Below are positions 6,582-13,968 of a stretch of DNA of 64,000 nt, in pieces. Under the pieces are notes generated by a model, which worked only from the letters and a program-made list of their open reading frames with translations, was not told the origin of the DNA and ran no database searches. Numbering within the stretch: position 1 is the stretch's first letter; each line of letters begins with the position of its first letter. A program made the position numbers and the translations under genes. The stretch is from Fen-1038 sp042408355 (lineage in GTDB: Bacteria; Chloroflexota; Anaerolineae; Anaerolineales; Villigracilaceae). The stretch lies in NCBI GenBank assembly GCA_042408355.1, contig JBHORD010000165.1, positions 1 through 64,000 of the forward strand. The letters are read 5' to 3'.

Positions 6582-8399
6582 TCAAAGCTCTGCCGACCTG
6601 TTTGCGATTCTGTCTTTTACCCTTGCAACAAATTCGCTCAACGCAATGTTGTTTTGCTGTGAGCCGTCGCGCACGCGCAGCGAAACTTGATTCGCTTTCA
6701 TCTCGTTTTCGCCGACAACCAACATGTATGGCACTTTCATCAATTGCGCCTGACGAATTTTGGCGTTCATGCGCTGGGCGCTGATATCGGCGCTGACGCG
6801 GATGCCTTGATCGCGCAGCTGCCGGACGATGTTCAGAGCGTAGTCGTTCTGCGAATCCGTGATCGGAATGACGCGCACGTGTTCGGGCGAGAGCCACACG
6901 GGGAAATTGCCTGCGTAATGTTCGATCAGGAAACCGATCATGCGCTCATGCGTCGAGAGCGGCGCGCGGTGAATGCACAGCGGAACTTCCTCATTGCCTT
7001 CCTTGTTCGTAAAATGCAGGTCGAAGCGCTCAGGCACGGCAAAGTCCACTTGATTCGTCGCCAGCGAGAATTCGCGGCCGATGACGCTCCAGATCTGAAC
7101 GTCAATCTTTGGGCCGTAGAAGGCGGCTTCATCTTCCGCTTCAACGTAAGGCACATTGCCGTTCTTCATGGCATTGCGGACCATCTCTTCCGTCTTGAGC
7201 CACAGGCGTTCGTTGTCCACATATTTCTTGCCAAGTCCGGCTTTGCTATGCAGACTTAATCGCATTATATATTTTTCGATCCCGAACAGCTTGAAGTATT
7301 TCAAATAGAGATCAATCACCGCTAGAAATTCCTCTTCGAATTGATCCTCCGAAACATAGATGTGTGCGTCGTTCATCTGTAGCGAGCGGACGCGCATCAG
7401 GCCGAAGAGTTCGCCCGATTTCTCATAACGGTAGCACGTGCCGTATTCCGCGAGACGAATCGGCAAGTCGCGGTACGAGCGGCCCTTCGACGCGAAAATC
7501 TTGTGGTGCATCGGACAGTTCATCGGCTTGACGTAATACTTCACGCCTTCGAGTTCCATCGGCGGATACATCGACTCGGCATAATACGGCAAATGTCCTG
7601 AACGAATGAACAAATCTTCTTTTGTCAGGTTCGGCGTGCGAACACGCAGATAGCCGGCTTTCTCTTCCATCTCTTTCGCGAGCTTCTCAAGTTCCTCGAT
7701 CATCACGCCGCCGTTCGGCAGCCAGAGCGGAAGACCCGGGCCGACCTCCTCATCGAATGTGAAGATTTCCAACTCCTTGCCCAGCTTGCGATGATCGCGC
7801 TTCTTGGCTTCTTCGAGCTGCCAGAGATAATTATCGAGGTCCTTCTTGCTTTCCCAAGCCGTACCGTAAATGCGCTGAAGCATTTTGTTATGCTCGTCGC
7901 CGCGCCAATACGCGCCGGCTACGCTCATCAACTTGAACGCGTCCGGCTTGATTTCTTTCGTATTCTGAACGTGCGGCCCGCGGCACAAATCAACAAAGGT
8001 ATCATGTTGATAAATCGAAATCTCCGGCTTTTCCTTCAATGGATTGCCGTACTCGTCGAAGCCGCCTTTTTCAAGGCCATCAATCAACTCAAGTTTATAC
8101 GGCTGGTCCTTGAAGATTTTGCGCGCTTCCTCTGCCGAGACGACTTTCTTCTGGAACTCGAATTTGCCCGCGATGATCTGACGCATCCGCTTTTCGATCT
8201 GCTCCAGATCTTCGGGCGTGAGATTGCGCGGCAAATCGAAATCGTAATAAAAGCCGTTCTCGATCGGCGGCCCAATCGTGATTTTTCCGTCCGGGAACAT
8301 CTCGAGCACGGCCTGCGCCATGATGTGCGCGGCTGAATGTCGGATTCGATAAAGGTGCGAGTCCTCGTAACGTTCTTGCTTTTCCTGTTGTTGCGGCAT
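6582..8399 (-). CDS. thrS: Threonyl-tRNA synthetase lacking the N-terminal TGS domain
   Basis: A 605-residue class II synthetase that charges tRNA-Thr. The editing domain starts almost at once (RHSAAHIMAQAV, residues 19-30, and DLCRGPHV carry the H-x3-H and C-x3-H site). The catalytic core has motif 2 (GTCYRYEKSGELFGLMRVR), the zinc Cys in KPMNCPMHH, and the anticodon domain at the end. The roughly 60-residue TGS domain found in E. coli ThrRS is absent, as in some other bacteria. Shine-Dalgarno AGGAAG precedes the ATG. Expression is controlled by the T-box leader upstream. Confidence 0.96.
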   Translation of the reverse strand: MPQQQEKQERYEDSHLYRIRHSAAHIMAQAVLEMFPDGKITIGPPIENGFYYDFDLPRNLTPEDLEQIEKRMRQIIAGKFEFQKKVVSAEEARKIFKDQPYKLELIDGLEKGGFDEYGNPLKEKPEISIYQHDTFVDLCRGPHVQNTKEIKPDAFKLMSVAGAYWRGDEHNKMLQRIYGTAWESKKDLDNYLWQLEEAKKRDHRKLGKELEIFTFDEEVGPGLPLWLPNGGVMIEELEKLAKEMEEKAGYLRVRTPNLTKEDLFIRSGHLPYYAESMYPPMELEGVKYYVKPMNCPMHHKIFASKGRSYRDLPIRLAEYGTCYRYEKSGELFGLMRVRSLQMNDAHIYVSEDQFEEEFLAVIDLYLKYFKLFGIEKYIMRLSLHSKAGLGKKYVDNERLWLKTEEMVRNAMKNGNVPYVEAEDEAAFYGPKIDVQIWSVIGREFSLATNQVDFAVPERFDLHFTNKEGNEEVPLCIHRAPLSTHERMIGFLIEHYAGNFPVWLSPEHVRVIPITDSQNDYALNIVRQLRDQGIRVSADISAQRMNAKIRQAQLMKVPYMLVVGENEMKANQVSLRVRDGSQQNNIALSEFVARVKDRIANRSAEL

Positions 8400-8419
8400 T
8401 TTCGCTTCCTTTCTTGTTT

Positions 8420-8518
8420 TTAGTTTACTGCCGTTTCGACGGTTTTACGCGCCCCGGAGCGCAACGGTGCCAGGCCTCCGGGTCCCTGTGGCGTGGGAAT
8501 GATTCCATCTTCAGTCAT
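8420..8518 (-). CDS. 32-codon small ORF between the T-box terminator and thrS
   Basis: On the minus strand a strong Shine-Dalgarno (GGAGGT, 4 nt before ATG) opens MTEDGIIPTPQGPGGLAPLR and 12 further residues, ending in TAA 20 bp before thrS. It is Pro/Gly/Thr rich (4 Thr) with no transmembrane segment. Because it lies beyond the T-box terminator, it is made only when the leader antiterminates. I do not recognise a family. It could be a small protein, a leader peptide coupled to thrS, or chance; the quality of the ribosome site argues against chance. Confidence 0.5.
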   Translation of the reverse strand: MTEDGIIPTPQGPGGLAPLRSGARKTVETAVN

Positions 8519-8621
8519 AGCGACCTCCGTATAAACAACTCTTCCTACGCAGTAGCGCGAGTTCTATCTCGTATTTTCAGACGACATGAATGTCGCGCTG
8601 CGGGGAAACTGCGTAACATCA

Positions 8622-8994
8622 GTAAATAAAAATTCTCGCCCGATTACGGGGCGAGAATTTACTTCACGCGGTTCCACCCGATTTGAATTAGTTCGATAGT
8701 TTCCCGGTTTTGCAGTTCGATAGTCCGCGCGGCTGTCAAACCATCCAACTGCCCAGCGAAGGAACTGCCGGACTAGTCCATCTCTTGAGCCGATAACGGA
8801 GCCGACCGTTTTCCATACTAACTGATCGCTGCTTATTGAACACCGATCACTGTTCTGTTCAACGCTCGCGGGTGGTTTTCAGCGGTTGCTTCTGGAACAA
8901 GCTCTCAATCTTTGGCTTGCTTTCCCTGTCAGAAACAGCGGGTGTAAATGCCATCGAGCCGCCTACTCGTCCCGGTCATTGCGTTTCTTGGATT
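8622..8994 (-). ncRNA. T-box leader (tRNA-Thr sensing) with terminator, upstream of thrS
   Basis: The minus-strand transcript carries the T-box CGGGTGGAACCGCG at 8667-8680, whose GGTGGAACCGCG core matches the consensus AGGGUGGNACCGCG. It is followed by a competing terminator: a 12-bp stem (8649-8660 with 8630-8641) and a T-rich run. The 5' part (8850-8980) can fold as Stem I: an AGTA element near the start, GCTCG/CGAGC closing pairs and GAACAGAACA (8851-8860) on the 3' side of the specifier loop. ACA (Thr) occurs twice there, but I cannot fix the specifier triplet by eye. Established mechanism: uncharged tRNA pairs with the specifier and T-box and permits read-through. Confidence 0.9.
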
Positions 8995-9000
8995 TGCGAC

Positions 9001-9029
9001 ATTATACGCGTTTCAAAGTCGGTCGGCAA
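9001..9029 (-). promoter_or_regulatory. Promoter of the thrS T-box transcript
   Basis: Minus strand TTGCCG (9024-9029), 17-bp spacer, TATAAT (9001-9006). Start expected near 8994, just before Stem I of the T-box. The -35 overlaps the start of the thrS-proximal spacer and the 3' end of the next gene. Confidence 0.8.
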
Positions 9030-9032
9030 GGT

Positions 9033-9401
9033 CTACGACAGCAAATCGCGTTGTCGGTAAACCAACGCCGCGGCAGCCGCGCCCAGAAAACCTGCGGCTC
9101 CAAGCTGGTTCATTGCACTGCCGGTACCGGGCAAGCCTCCTCCAACAAACATCAACACGGATGCGACGGCAAACAGCCAAAAGCCCCAACGTTTCCTCTG
9201 GAGCGTAAAGATCATTCCGACGAGAAAACTGACCACGAGTAATATGGCGATGGTTAAGCTGATGATTGTCATCGGCGTGATCTCGCTTCCCTGAGCGAAT
9301 ATGAATGTGAATCCTGACCATAGCGCCAATAGCAGTACAATCACCGCTCCGGCCATTAGGACGACAATTAGAGTTGAAAATCTTCCTTGCTCTGTATTCA
9401 A
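9033..9401 (-). CDS. Small membrane protein with four predicted transmembrane helices
   Basis: A 122-residue protein with hydrophobic segments at about 9-31, 43-64, 71-89 and 96-113 and short charged ends. I do not recognise a family. The start is TTG with a GGGAGAG ribosome site about 6-8 nt upstream. A possible extended -10 (TGCTATCCT) lies further upstream. It ends just before the thrS promoter and is not obviously linked to thrS in function. Confidence 0.7.
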   Translation of the reverse strand: MNTEQGRFSTLIVVLMAGAVIVLLLALWSGFTFIFAQGSEITPMTIISLTIAILLVVSFLVGMIFTLQRKRWGFWLFAVASVLMFVGGGLPGTGSAMNQLGAAGFLGAAAAALVYRQRDLLS

Positions 9402-9474
9402 GCCGGTCTCTCCCGAAGTCTATTCTTGTGCTTTTAGGATAGCAAAAATATTTGTTCCTGCCAAATTCATTCGA

Positions 9475-9514
9475 ACTTAAAAGATAATCGGGAAGGCAAT
9501 CCTTCCCGATTATC
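9475..9514 (-). terminator. Strong terminator after the DUF981 gene
   Basis: A 14-bp perfect stem (9501-9514 with 9483-9496), 4-nt loop, then TCTTTTAAG on the minus strand. Confidence 0.88.
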
Positions 9515-9530
9515 AAATCTATTGGTTGTA

Positions 9531-10121
9531 TTATTTCGCGGCGGGAGTAGCCATTGTTGCAGGGACCCACTTGGCGAAGCTGGCCATATGTCCCCAGAGC
9601 GCGGCGTAGAACGTGACAGCCCAAATCCCTGCGGTCACTACCAAGACAGCAATTGCAATCCAGCGAACGGTCTTGTTATCTCTAAACCACTGGAGGAAGG
9701 GGAAGGCGCAGACGCCGCCAAGCCCGGCCAAAACAAAGCCAATAGCAGCAACAAGGGGTTCCTGTCCTAACTTCAAGGAATAGAGGCGAAGACCGACGAT
9801 AATCGCATCCACGCCGGCGAAAAAGGAGTAGATGGAAACCGGAATCAGATTCCAGCCTTGCCACAGCGCAATAGCGGTGCCAAGGAACACAACACCGAAC
9901 AAAGTTGTGGCATCGCCATAGCCTACGTTAAAACTCCCCGGGAGTGGCCAGGTAAAGGACAGCTGAAAACCCGTAACCAGGCTTACCAATCCGGTTACGA
10001 AAAATGCAGCAGCGTAAGGGCGCTGATCCTTCTCATCAATGCCTTTCCAGAGATAATAGGCCAGCAAAACACTGCCTGCAACCAGATTAATCATGACGAG
10101 AGTGAGGTAATCAATGAACAT
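9531..10121 (-). CDS. DUF981-like polytopic membrane protein
   Basis: A 196-residue protein with about six transmembrane helices. The N-terminus MFIDYLTLVMINLVAGSVLL and the aromatic-rich loops (TWPLPGSFNVGYGD) resemble the DUF981 family of unknown function. A GGAG lies 10 nt before the ATG. It is flanked by terminators on both sides, so it is a single-gene unit. No catalytic motif is visible. Confidence 0.75.
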   Translation of the reverse strand: MFIDYLTLVMINLVAGSVLLAYYLWKGIDEKDQRPYAAAFFVTGLVSLVTGFQLSFTWPLPGSFNVGYGDATTLFGVVFLGTAIALWQGWNLIPVSIYSFFAGVDAIIVGLRLYSLKLGQEPLVAAIGFVLAGLGGVCAFPFLQWFRDNKTVRWIAIAVLVVTAGIWAVTFYAALWGHMASFAKWVPATMATPAAK

Positions 10122-10242
10122 ATTATGATGCTCCTTTTTGGAATATGGTGAACAGCTTTGTGCTATTCATTACAATTAGGATAACACTACTCTTGGTACA
10201 AAGTTATTCCCCTTTGTCACAATTCCCATAGGAGTTTAATAA

Positions 10243-10268
10243 CAAAAAGGCCCCAAATTGGGACCTTT
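10243..10268 (-). terminator. Terminator of tRNA-Val
   Basis: Minus-strand AAAGGTCCC / GGGGCCTTT hairpin with one G-U pair and a T5 run, 6 bp after the tRNA end. Confidence 0.8.
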
Positions 10269-10273
10269 GCGTG

Positions 10274-10347
10274 TGGGCGGAATAGGGCTCGAACCTACGA
10301 CCTCTGCTATGTCAAAGCAGTGCTCTAACCAGCTGAGCTATCCGCCC
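10274..10347 (-). tRNA. tRNA-Val (anticodon GAC)
   Basis: Cloverleaf with acceptor GGGCGGA/TCCGCCC, D-arm GCTCAGCTGGTTAGAGC, anticodon stem CTGCT/AGCAG with loop TTGACAT (GAC at 10311-10313) and T-loop GGTTCGAGCCC. Discriminator A; the CCA is not encoded. It has its own promoter and terminator. Confidence 0.97.
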
Positions 10348-10357
10348 GAGGACGCAC

Positions 10358-10386
10358 ATTATAACGAGGGCGCTTGGTTTTGACAA
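10358..10386 (-). promoter_or_regulatory. Promoter of tRNA-Val
   Basis: Minus strand TTGTCA (10381-10386), 17 bp, TATAAT (10358-10363); start expected about 5 nt before the mature tRNA end. Confidence 0.85.
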
Positions 10387-10598
10387 TGGAAAATCGCCGT
10401 TCGAGCATGGCTTTACCAAATCAGCGCCGGACAAGAACCTTACCGCGAAGCCCGCTTTGGCCGCAAAAGAATCCCAAAAACCTGGCTCACTTTGCGGTCA
10501 TGGCGTTAATGGCCAAATTCAAAAATGCAAACGCAGCTCTGGCAGGGACATGGGCTGTTCGAGAAATTCGCTCTACGAACCGGGCGACCGATGTCCGT
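10387..10598. other. Spacer with no supported gene
   Basis: About 210 bp between the tRNA-Val promoter and the end of the SpoIIE gene. A plus-strand frame is open through it but has no ribosome site or recognisable protein and runs antisense into the phosphatase gene. I see no RNA or repeat in it. Confidence 0.5.
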
Positions 10599-11621
10599 TC
10601 ATCTCATTTTACATACAATCAGCGTAATGTCGTCTCCCAACGACTGTCCATTGACGAAATCATTCAACGCCTCGAGAATTTTAGAGATCAGGTTTTCAGC
10701 GGGTTGCGCTTCGTTTTGCTGGATTATCTCCGCCAATCGTTCCTGACCGTATTGTTGACGCTGTGGATTGAAGGCCTCTGTTATACCATCGGTGTAGAAC
10801 AAAAGAATATCGCCGCTTTCAAGTGAAACGCTCTTCGGTTGAACGCTAAATTTTTCCATCAGACCAATGGCCGCTCCGGTTGGTGGAAGCCATTCGCTTT
10901 TCCGGCTGTTGCGATGATACAGAAATGCCGGATTATGACCGGCATTGGCATATGTAAGAACTTTTGTGAGCGGATCAATTTTGCCAAAGAGAACGGTTAC
11001 GAAAGTTGTAAAGTTGATGTTGTGAATATAAAGGCGATTGATCCTCTCCAGCACCTTGACCGGCGAATCGCTTTCAGGCACGAGCGTATGAAAAGCTGTT
11101 TGGAGGCTGGACATGAGCATGCCAGCCGACATGCCTTTTCCGCTCACATCGCCGATCACAACGCCGTGTGCGCCGTCGTTAAACTGCAGAAAATCAAAAT
11201 AGTCGCCGCTGACGATTTGAGCTGGCCGGCTGAACGCCGCAATGTCCATTCCCTCAATGGATGGAATCTGTTGGGGCAGGAGTGCGCGCTGGACAATCTG
11301 CGAAAGCTCCAGTTCGTTTTCAAGATCGCGGCGCTCTTGGGCCGAATAATGGTCGAGGCAGATACAAGCGGTGTAATCCATTTGAAGCAGATTATCGTCC
11401 ACAATTCCGTGACAAATTGTGCAGATGCCCAACGTTCCTTCTCCAATCTTTTCCAATGACTCATCAATAATAACGTTTAAATGTGTTTGAAGAACATTTT
11501 CGCCTTGCGGACCGAGAAGAATGCCCTTCTTTTCGGATGGAGCCGCTTTCAGCCAACGTTCGAGTTCCGCGTGCTTTTCATCCAGCCCCTTTCGGATCGC
11601 GTGCATAAGACCATGGTTCAT
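10599..11621 (-). CDS. Zinc-finger SpoIIE/RsbU-type PP2C phosphatase
   Basis: A 340-residue protein starting at the ATG at 11621 (GGAG 6 nt upstream; longer starts lack this). Residues 60-92 form a DksA/TraR-like four-Cys site (C67, C70, C86, C88). After a coiled-coil linker comes the PP2C domain, residues 108-340, with the metal Asp in SGDYFDF (D140) and GDVSGKG (D158), and YTDGITEA and DDITLIV near the end. Such enzymes usually dephosphorylate anti-sigma antagonists. No partner kinase or STAS gene is nearby. The zinc module in place of a PAS or GAF sensor suggests redox or metal input (inference). Confidence 0.88.
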   Translation of the reverse strand: MNHGLMHAIRKGLDEKHAELERWLKAAPSEKKGILLGPQGENVLQTHLNVIIDESLEKIGEGTLGICTICHGIVDDNLLQMDYTACICLDHYSAQERRDLENELELSQIVQRALLPQQIPSIEGMDIAAFSRPAQIVSGDYFDFLQFNDGAHGVVIGDVSGKGMSAGMLMSSLQTAFHTLVPESDSPVKVLERINRLYIHNINFTTFVTVLFGKIDPLTKVLTYANAGHNPAFLYHRNSRKSEWLPPTGAAIGLMEKFSVQPKSVSLESGDILLFYTDGITEAFNPQRQQYGQERLAEIIQQNEAQPAENLISKILEALNDFVNGQSLGDDITLIVCKMR

Positions 11622-11653
11622 TTTTTCTCCGTTCCAGACAGCCGAGAAGGATA

Positions 11654-11667
11654 AGAACGAATGTTCT
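11654..11667. promoter_or_regulatory. GAAC-N4-GTTC palindrome, possible LexA (SOS) box
   Basis: AGAACGAATGTTCT is a perfect dyad with the GAACN4GTTC core of Gram-positive-type LexA operators. It overlaps the expected start of the minus-strand phosphatase transcript and lies about 55 bp upstream of the -10 of the Cas4-like gene pair. Use by LexA in this organism is not shown. Confidence 0.4.
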
Positions 11668-11670
11668 AAT

Positions 11671-11699
11671 ATTCTATCAGGGATTTGCTGAAAAAGCAA
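11671..11699 (-). promoter_or_regulatory. Promoter of the SpoIIE-type phosphatase gene
   Basis: Minus strand TTGCTT (11694-11699), 17 bp, TAGAAT (11671-11676). Confidence 0.65.
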
Positions 11700-11721
11700 A
11701 TCAAAGCGATTAGAAAATTTG

Positions 11722-11730
11722 TGCTATACT
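11722..11730 (+). promoter_or_regulatory. Extended -10 for a leaderless transcript
   Basis: TGCTATACT (TG plus TATACT) ends 6 nt before the ATG at 11737, so the first transcribed base should be the A of the start codon. There is no Shine-Dalgarno and no clear -35. Confidence 0.65.
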
Positions 11731-11736
11731 TTGCCT

Positions 11737-11976
11737 ATGCCGTCTGTGATTCGTGCGTCTGAAATCGGATCCTACCTTTACTGCCGCCGCGCCTGGTGGT
11801 ATCGCAAACAAGGGATGGAGTCGGAGAATCAAGTTGAACTTGCGGCTGGAACTGAACTGCACCGCCGGCACGGACGCAAAGTTCTTGTTGCGAGTCTGCT
11901 TCGGACGCTGGGCATGCTTCTGCTTTTGGCGGCTTTGACTCTGCTCGTAGTTTATCTTACTCTTCGCTTCATCTGA
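11737..11976 (+). CDS. N-terminal half of a split, membrane-anchored Cas4-like nuclease
   Basis: A 79-residue protein. Residues 7-27 (ASEIGSYLYCRRAWWYRKQG) match the start of Cas4/DUF83 nucleases, including the first iron-sulfur Cys (C16). GTELHRRHGRKV carries the conserved nuclease His (H42). Instead of continuing into the nuclease core, the chain enters a transmembrane helix (52-77) and stops. The missing core, with a transmembrane helix at its own N-terminus, is the next gene, 16 bp away. The start is the ATG at 11737, leaderless by position. An upstream TTG at 11719 is rejected because it lies in the promoter. Function of the pair is inferred. Confidence 0.75.
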   Translation: MPSVIRASEIGSYLYCRRAWWYRKQGMESENQVELAAGTELHRRHGRKVLVASLLRTLGMLLLLAALTLLVVYLTLRFI

Positions 11977-11992
11977 CAGCGTCTTATTGACA

Positions 11993-12505
11993 ATGCTTTA
12001 CCTCGCGCTCTTTCTTATTATCCTTGCCATCCTCTTTTTCTGGCAATCCAATCGCCAGCGGCGTCAGGCCGGCCTGCCCGGTGGACGTATCATTTACACG
12101 GACACGCGCACCTGGGGCGAGGTCGAGAAACCGTTGTTTTATTCCGAAATGGGATTGACAGGCAAGCCCGATTATCTCGTGGAGCAGAACGGAAAGATCA
12201 TTCCAGTCGAGGTCAAATCGGGGCGCACGCCCGAAGTCCCGTATGATTCGCACATCTTCCAGGTCGCGGCGTATTGCCTGTTGGTTGAAAAAACTTTCGG
12301 CAAGCGTCCGCCTTATGGAATCATCCATTATTCAAACCGCGATTTCGCCGTGGATTACACGCCCGAACTCGAATCGGCGCTGCTTGATCAATTGGCAGAG
12401 ATGAAGCGCGACGAATATCGTACACAGGTCGCGCGCTCGCACGAGGACGCGGCGCGCTGTCGGAGGTGCGGCTTTAGAAAAGTCTGTGATCAAAAACTGG
12501 TTTGA
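11993..12505 (+). CDS. C-terminal half of a split, membrane-anchored Cas4-like PD-(D/E)XK nuclease
   Basis: A 170-residue protein: transmembrane helix 1-18, a basic stretch, then the PD-(D/E)XK core with D60 (TGKPDYLV), E73 and K75 (PVEVKSGR) and the RecB-type helix QVAAYCLLVE (90-99). The end holds three Cys (C156, C159, C165; CRRCGFRKVC), as in Cas4, which needs a fourth Cys from its N-terminus. That Cys is in the preceding gene. Cas4-type enzymes are 5'-3' DNA exonucleases with a 4Fe-4S cluster. No CRISPR array or cas1/cas2 is in the window. nadK and recN follow. A TTG six bases upstream is an alternative start. Confidence 0.82.
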   Translation: MLYLALFLIILAILFFWQSNRQRRQAGLPGGRIIYTDTRTWGEVEKPLFYSEMGLTGKPDYLVEQNGKIIPVEVKSGRTPEVPYDSHIFQVAAYCLLVEKTFGKRPPYGIIHYSNRDFAVDYTPELESALLDQLAEMKRDEYRTQVARSHEDAARCRRCGFRKVCDQKLV

Positions 12506-12533
12506 TGATTGGGGAGTTGTATAATATTTCCAT

Positions 12534-13385
12534 ATGCCGGACTCATTCGTTCCAAAGCATCCTGTGGTGGTTTCGTATCCTAAAATACCAGACGCATTTG
12601 CAGAAGCCAATCTGATTGTAGAGTTTCTGAAAGAAAAAGGCTTCGATGCGCCAATTGGTTCACTTTACGATGAAGACTTGCGTGTCCGCCTCAAGCGGGG
12701 CGAATTCGATATATTGATCGCAGTCGGCGGCGACGGGACGATGCTGCGGGCCGGGCATTTGTGCGCGCCCATCGGCGTGCCCATTTTGGGCATCAACCTT
12801 GGACGCCTCGGTTTTTTGATTCAGATCGAACGCGGCGAGTGGCGCGAAATGCTGGAGCGCCTCCTGAAAGGCGAGGCATGGATCGAACCGCGCATGATGA
12901 TTTATGCCGAACACGTGAGGGCCGGTGAAGTTCTTGGCCGCTGGCACGCGCTCAATGAAGCCGTTGTCAGCCGCGGCATGAATCTGCGCCCGGTGCGATT
13001 GGCCGCCAGCGTGGATGGACGTTTGCTCACCACCTATGTTTGCGACGGCTTAATCGCTTCCACGCCCACCGGTTCGACCGCGTATGCGTTGGCGGCGGGC
13101 GGGCCCATCCTGCCTCCCGATTTGCGAAACATTCTCCTCGTTCCCATCGCGCCGCACATGTCGGTGGACCGCGCCGTCGTGCTTGCAGAAGGATCATCGG
13201 TGAGCATCGTTGTCAAAAGCGATAACACTGTTGTCAGCGTGGACGGACAGCCGCCTCTGCCGCTTTCCGAAGACGATCGCGTGGATGTGCGCGCCGCCGA
13301 ATACGCCGCACAATTCGTCCGCTTTGGCGACCCCGGTTATTTCTATCGAAATTTAAATGCGCACATGAATCAACCTCATATTTAG
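12534..13385 (+). CDS. nadK: NAD kinase
   Basis: A 283-residue ATP/polyphosphate-NAD kinase that makes NADP. The GGDGT motif is at residues 65-69, the NAD-binding stretch HALNEAVVSR follows in the middle, and CDGLIASTPTGSTAYALAAGGP marks the C-terminal beta domain. Length is normal. A TATAAT at 12520-12525 ends 8 nt before the ATG and no Shine-Dalgarno is present, so a near-leaderless transcript is likely in addition to read-through from the Cas4-like pair. It is followed 10 bp later by the B-box protein gene. Confidence 0.96.
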   Translation: MPDSFVPKHPVVVSYPKIPDAFAEANLIVEFLKEKGFDAPIGSLYDEDLRVRLKRGEFDILIAVGGDGTMLRAGHLCAPIGVPILGINLGRLGFLIQIERGEWREMLERLLKGEAWIEPRMMIYAEHVRAGEVLGRWHALNEAVVSRGMNLRPVRLAASVDGRLLTTYVCDGLIASTPTGSTAYALAAGGPILPPDLRNILLVPIAPHMSVDRAVVLAEGSSVSIVVKSDNTVVSVDGQPPLPLSEDDRVDVRAAEYAAQFVRFGDPGYFYRNLNAHMNQPHI

Positions 13386-13395
13386 GATTCCATTT

Positions 13396-13959
13396 ATGAC
13401 CGAAAACGACCCGACGACTTTGTATTGTTATGTGCATCCCAGCCGCCCCACGACACTGCGCTGCAACCGCTGTGAACGTCCGATTTGCACTGAATGTGCG
13501 ATTCTCACACCCACCGGTTATCGCTGTAAGGAATGTGTGCGCGCTCAACAGAAAGTATTTGACACTGCCCAGTGGTATGACTACATCACCGCATTTGTGG
13601 TCGCCGCGATTGCTTCGGGAATCACCAGCGTGCTCGTGCTCCTCGCCAGCGGAATCTTTTTTGGCATTCTGATCCTGTTCCTGGCCCCCGGCGCGGGCGC
13701 GGTGATTGGCAACATCATCCTGCGTTTCATCCGGAATCGAAGGTCGCGCGCGCTGTTCACGACCGCCGCCGTCGGTATGGTGGTGGGCGGCCTTCCGGCA
13801 ATATTGATGTTTTCCCTGCCTGCGTTGCTGGCGGTTTTATCCGGCAGTTTCAGCGCGGGCTTCGGAGCGTTGTTGCCTGCCATCTGGCAGATCGTTTATC
13901 TTTTCCTCGCCGTGCCAGCCGCTTATACACAGATTTCCGGAATCCGCATCGGCGGATGA
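13396..13959 (+). CDS. Membrane protein with N-terminal B-box-type zinc finger
   Basis: A 187-residue protein. Residues 11-47 contain C11, H14, C23, C26, C31, C34, C44 and C47, the cross-brace pattern of a B-box-like zinc ribbon also seen before rhomboid and Yip1-type domains. Residues 60-187 contain about four transmembrane helices. No protease motif (GxSG/H) is visible, so it is not itself a rhomboid. It sits between nadK and recN, 9 bp before recN, in a likely operon. Function unknown. Confidence 0.8.
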   Translation: MTENDPTTLYCYVHPSRPTTLRCNRCERPICTECAILTPTGYRCKECVRAQQKVFDTAQWYDYITAFVVAAIASGITSVLVLLASGIFFGILILFLAPGAGAVIGNIILRFIRNRRSRALFTTAAVGMVVGGLPAILMFSLPALLAVLSGSFSAGFGALLPAIWQIVYLFLAVPAAYTQISGIRIGG

Positions 13960-13968
13960 CAGGCCTCT

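Noticed and set aside
10374..10826. 150-codon plus-strand frame after tRNA-Val
   Set aside because: Starts in the tRNA promoter region, ends inside the phosphatase gene in antisense and shows no family features.
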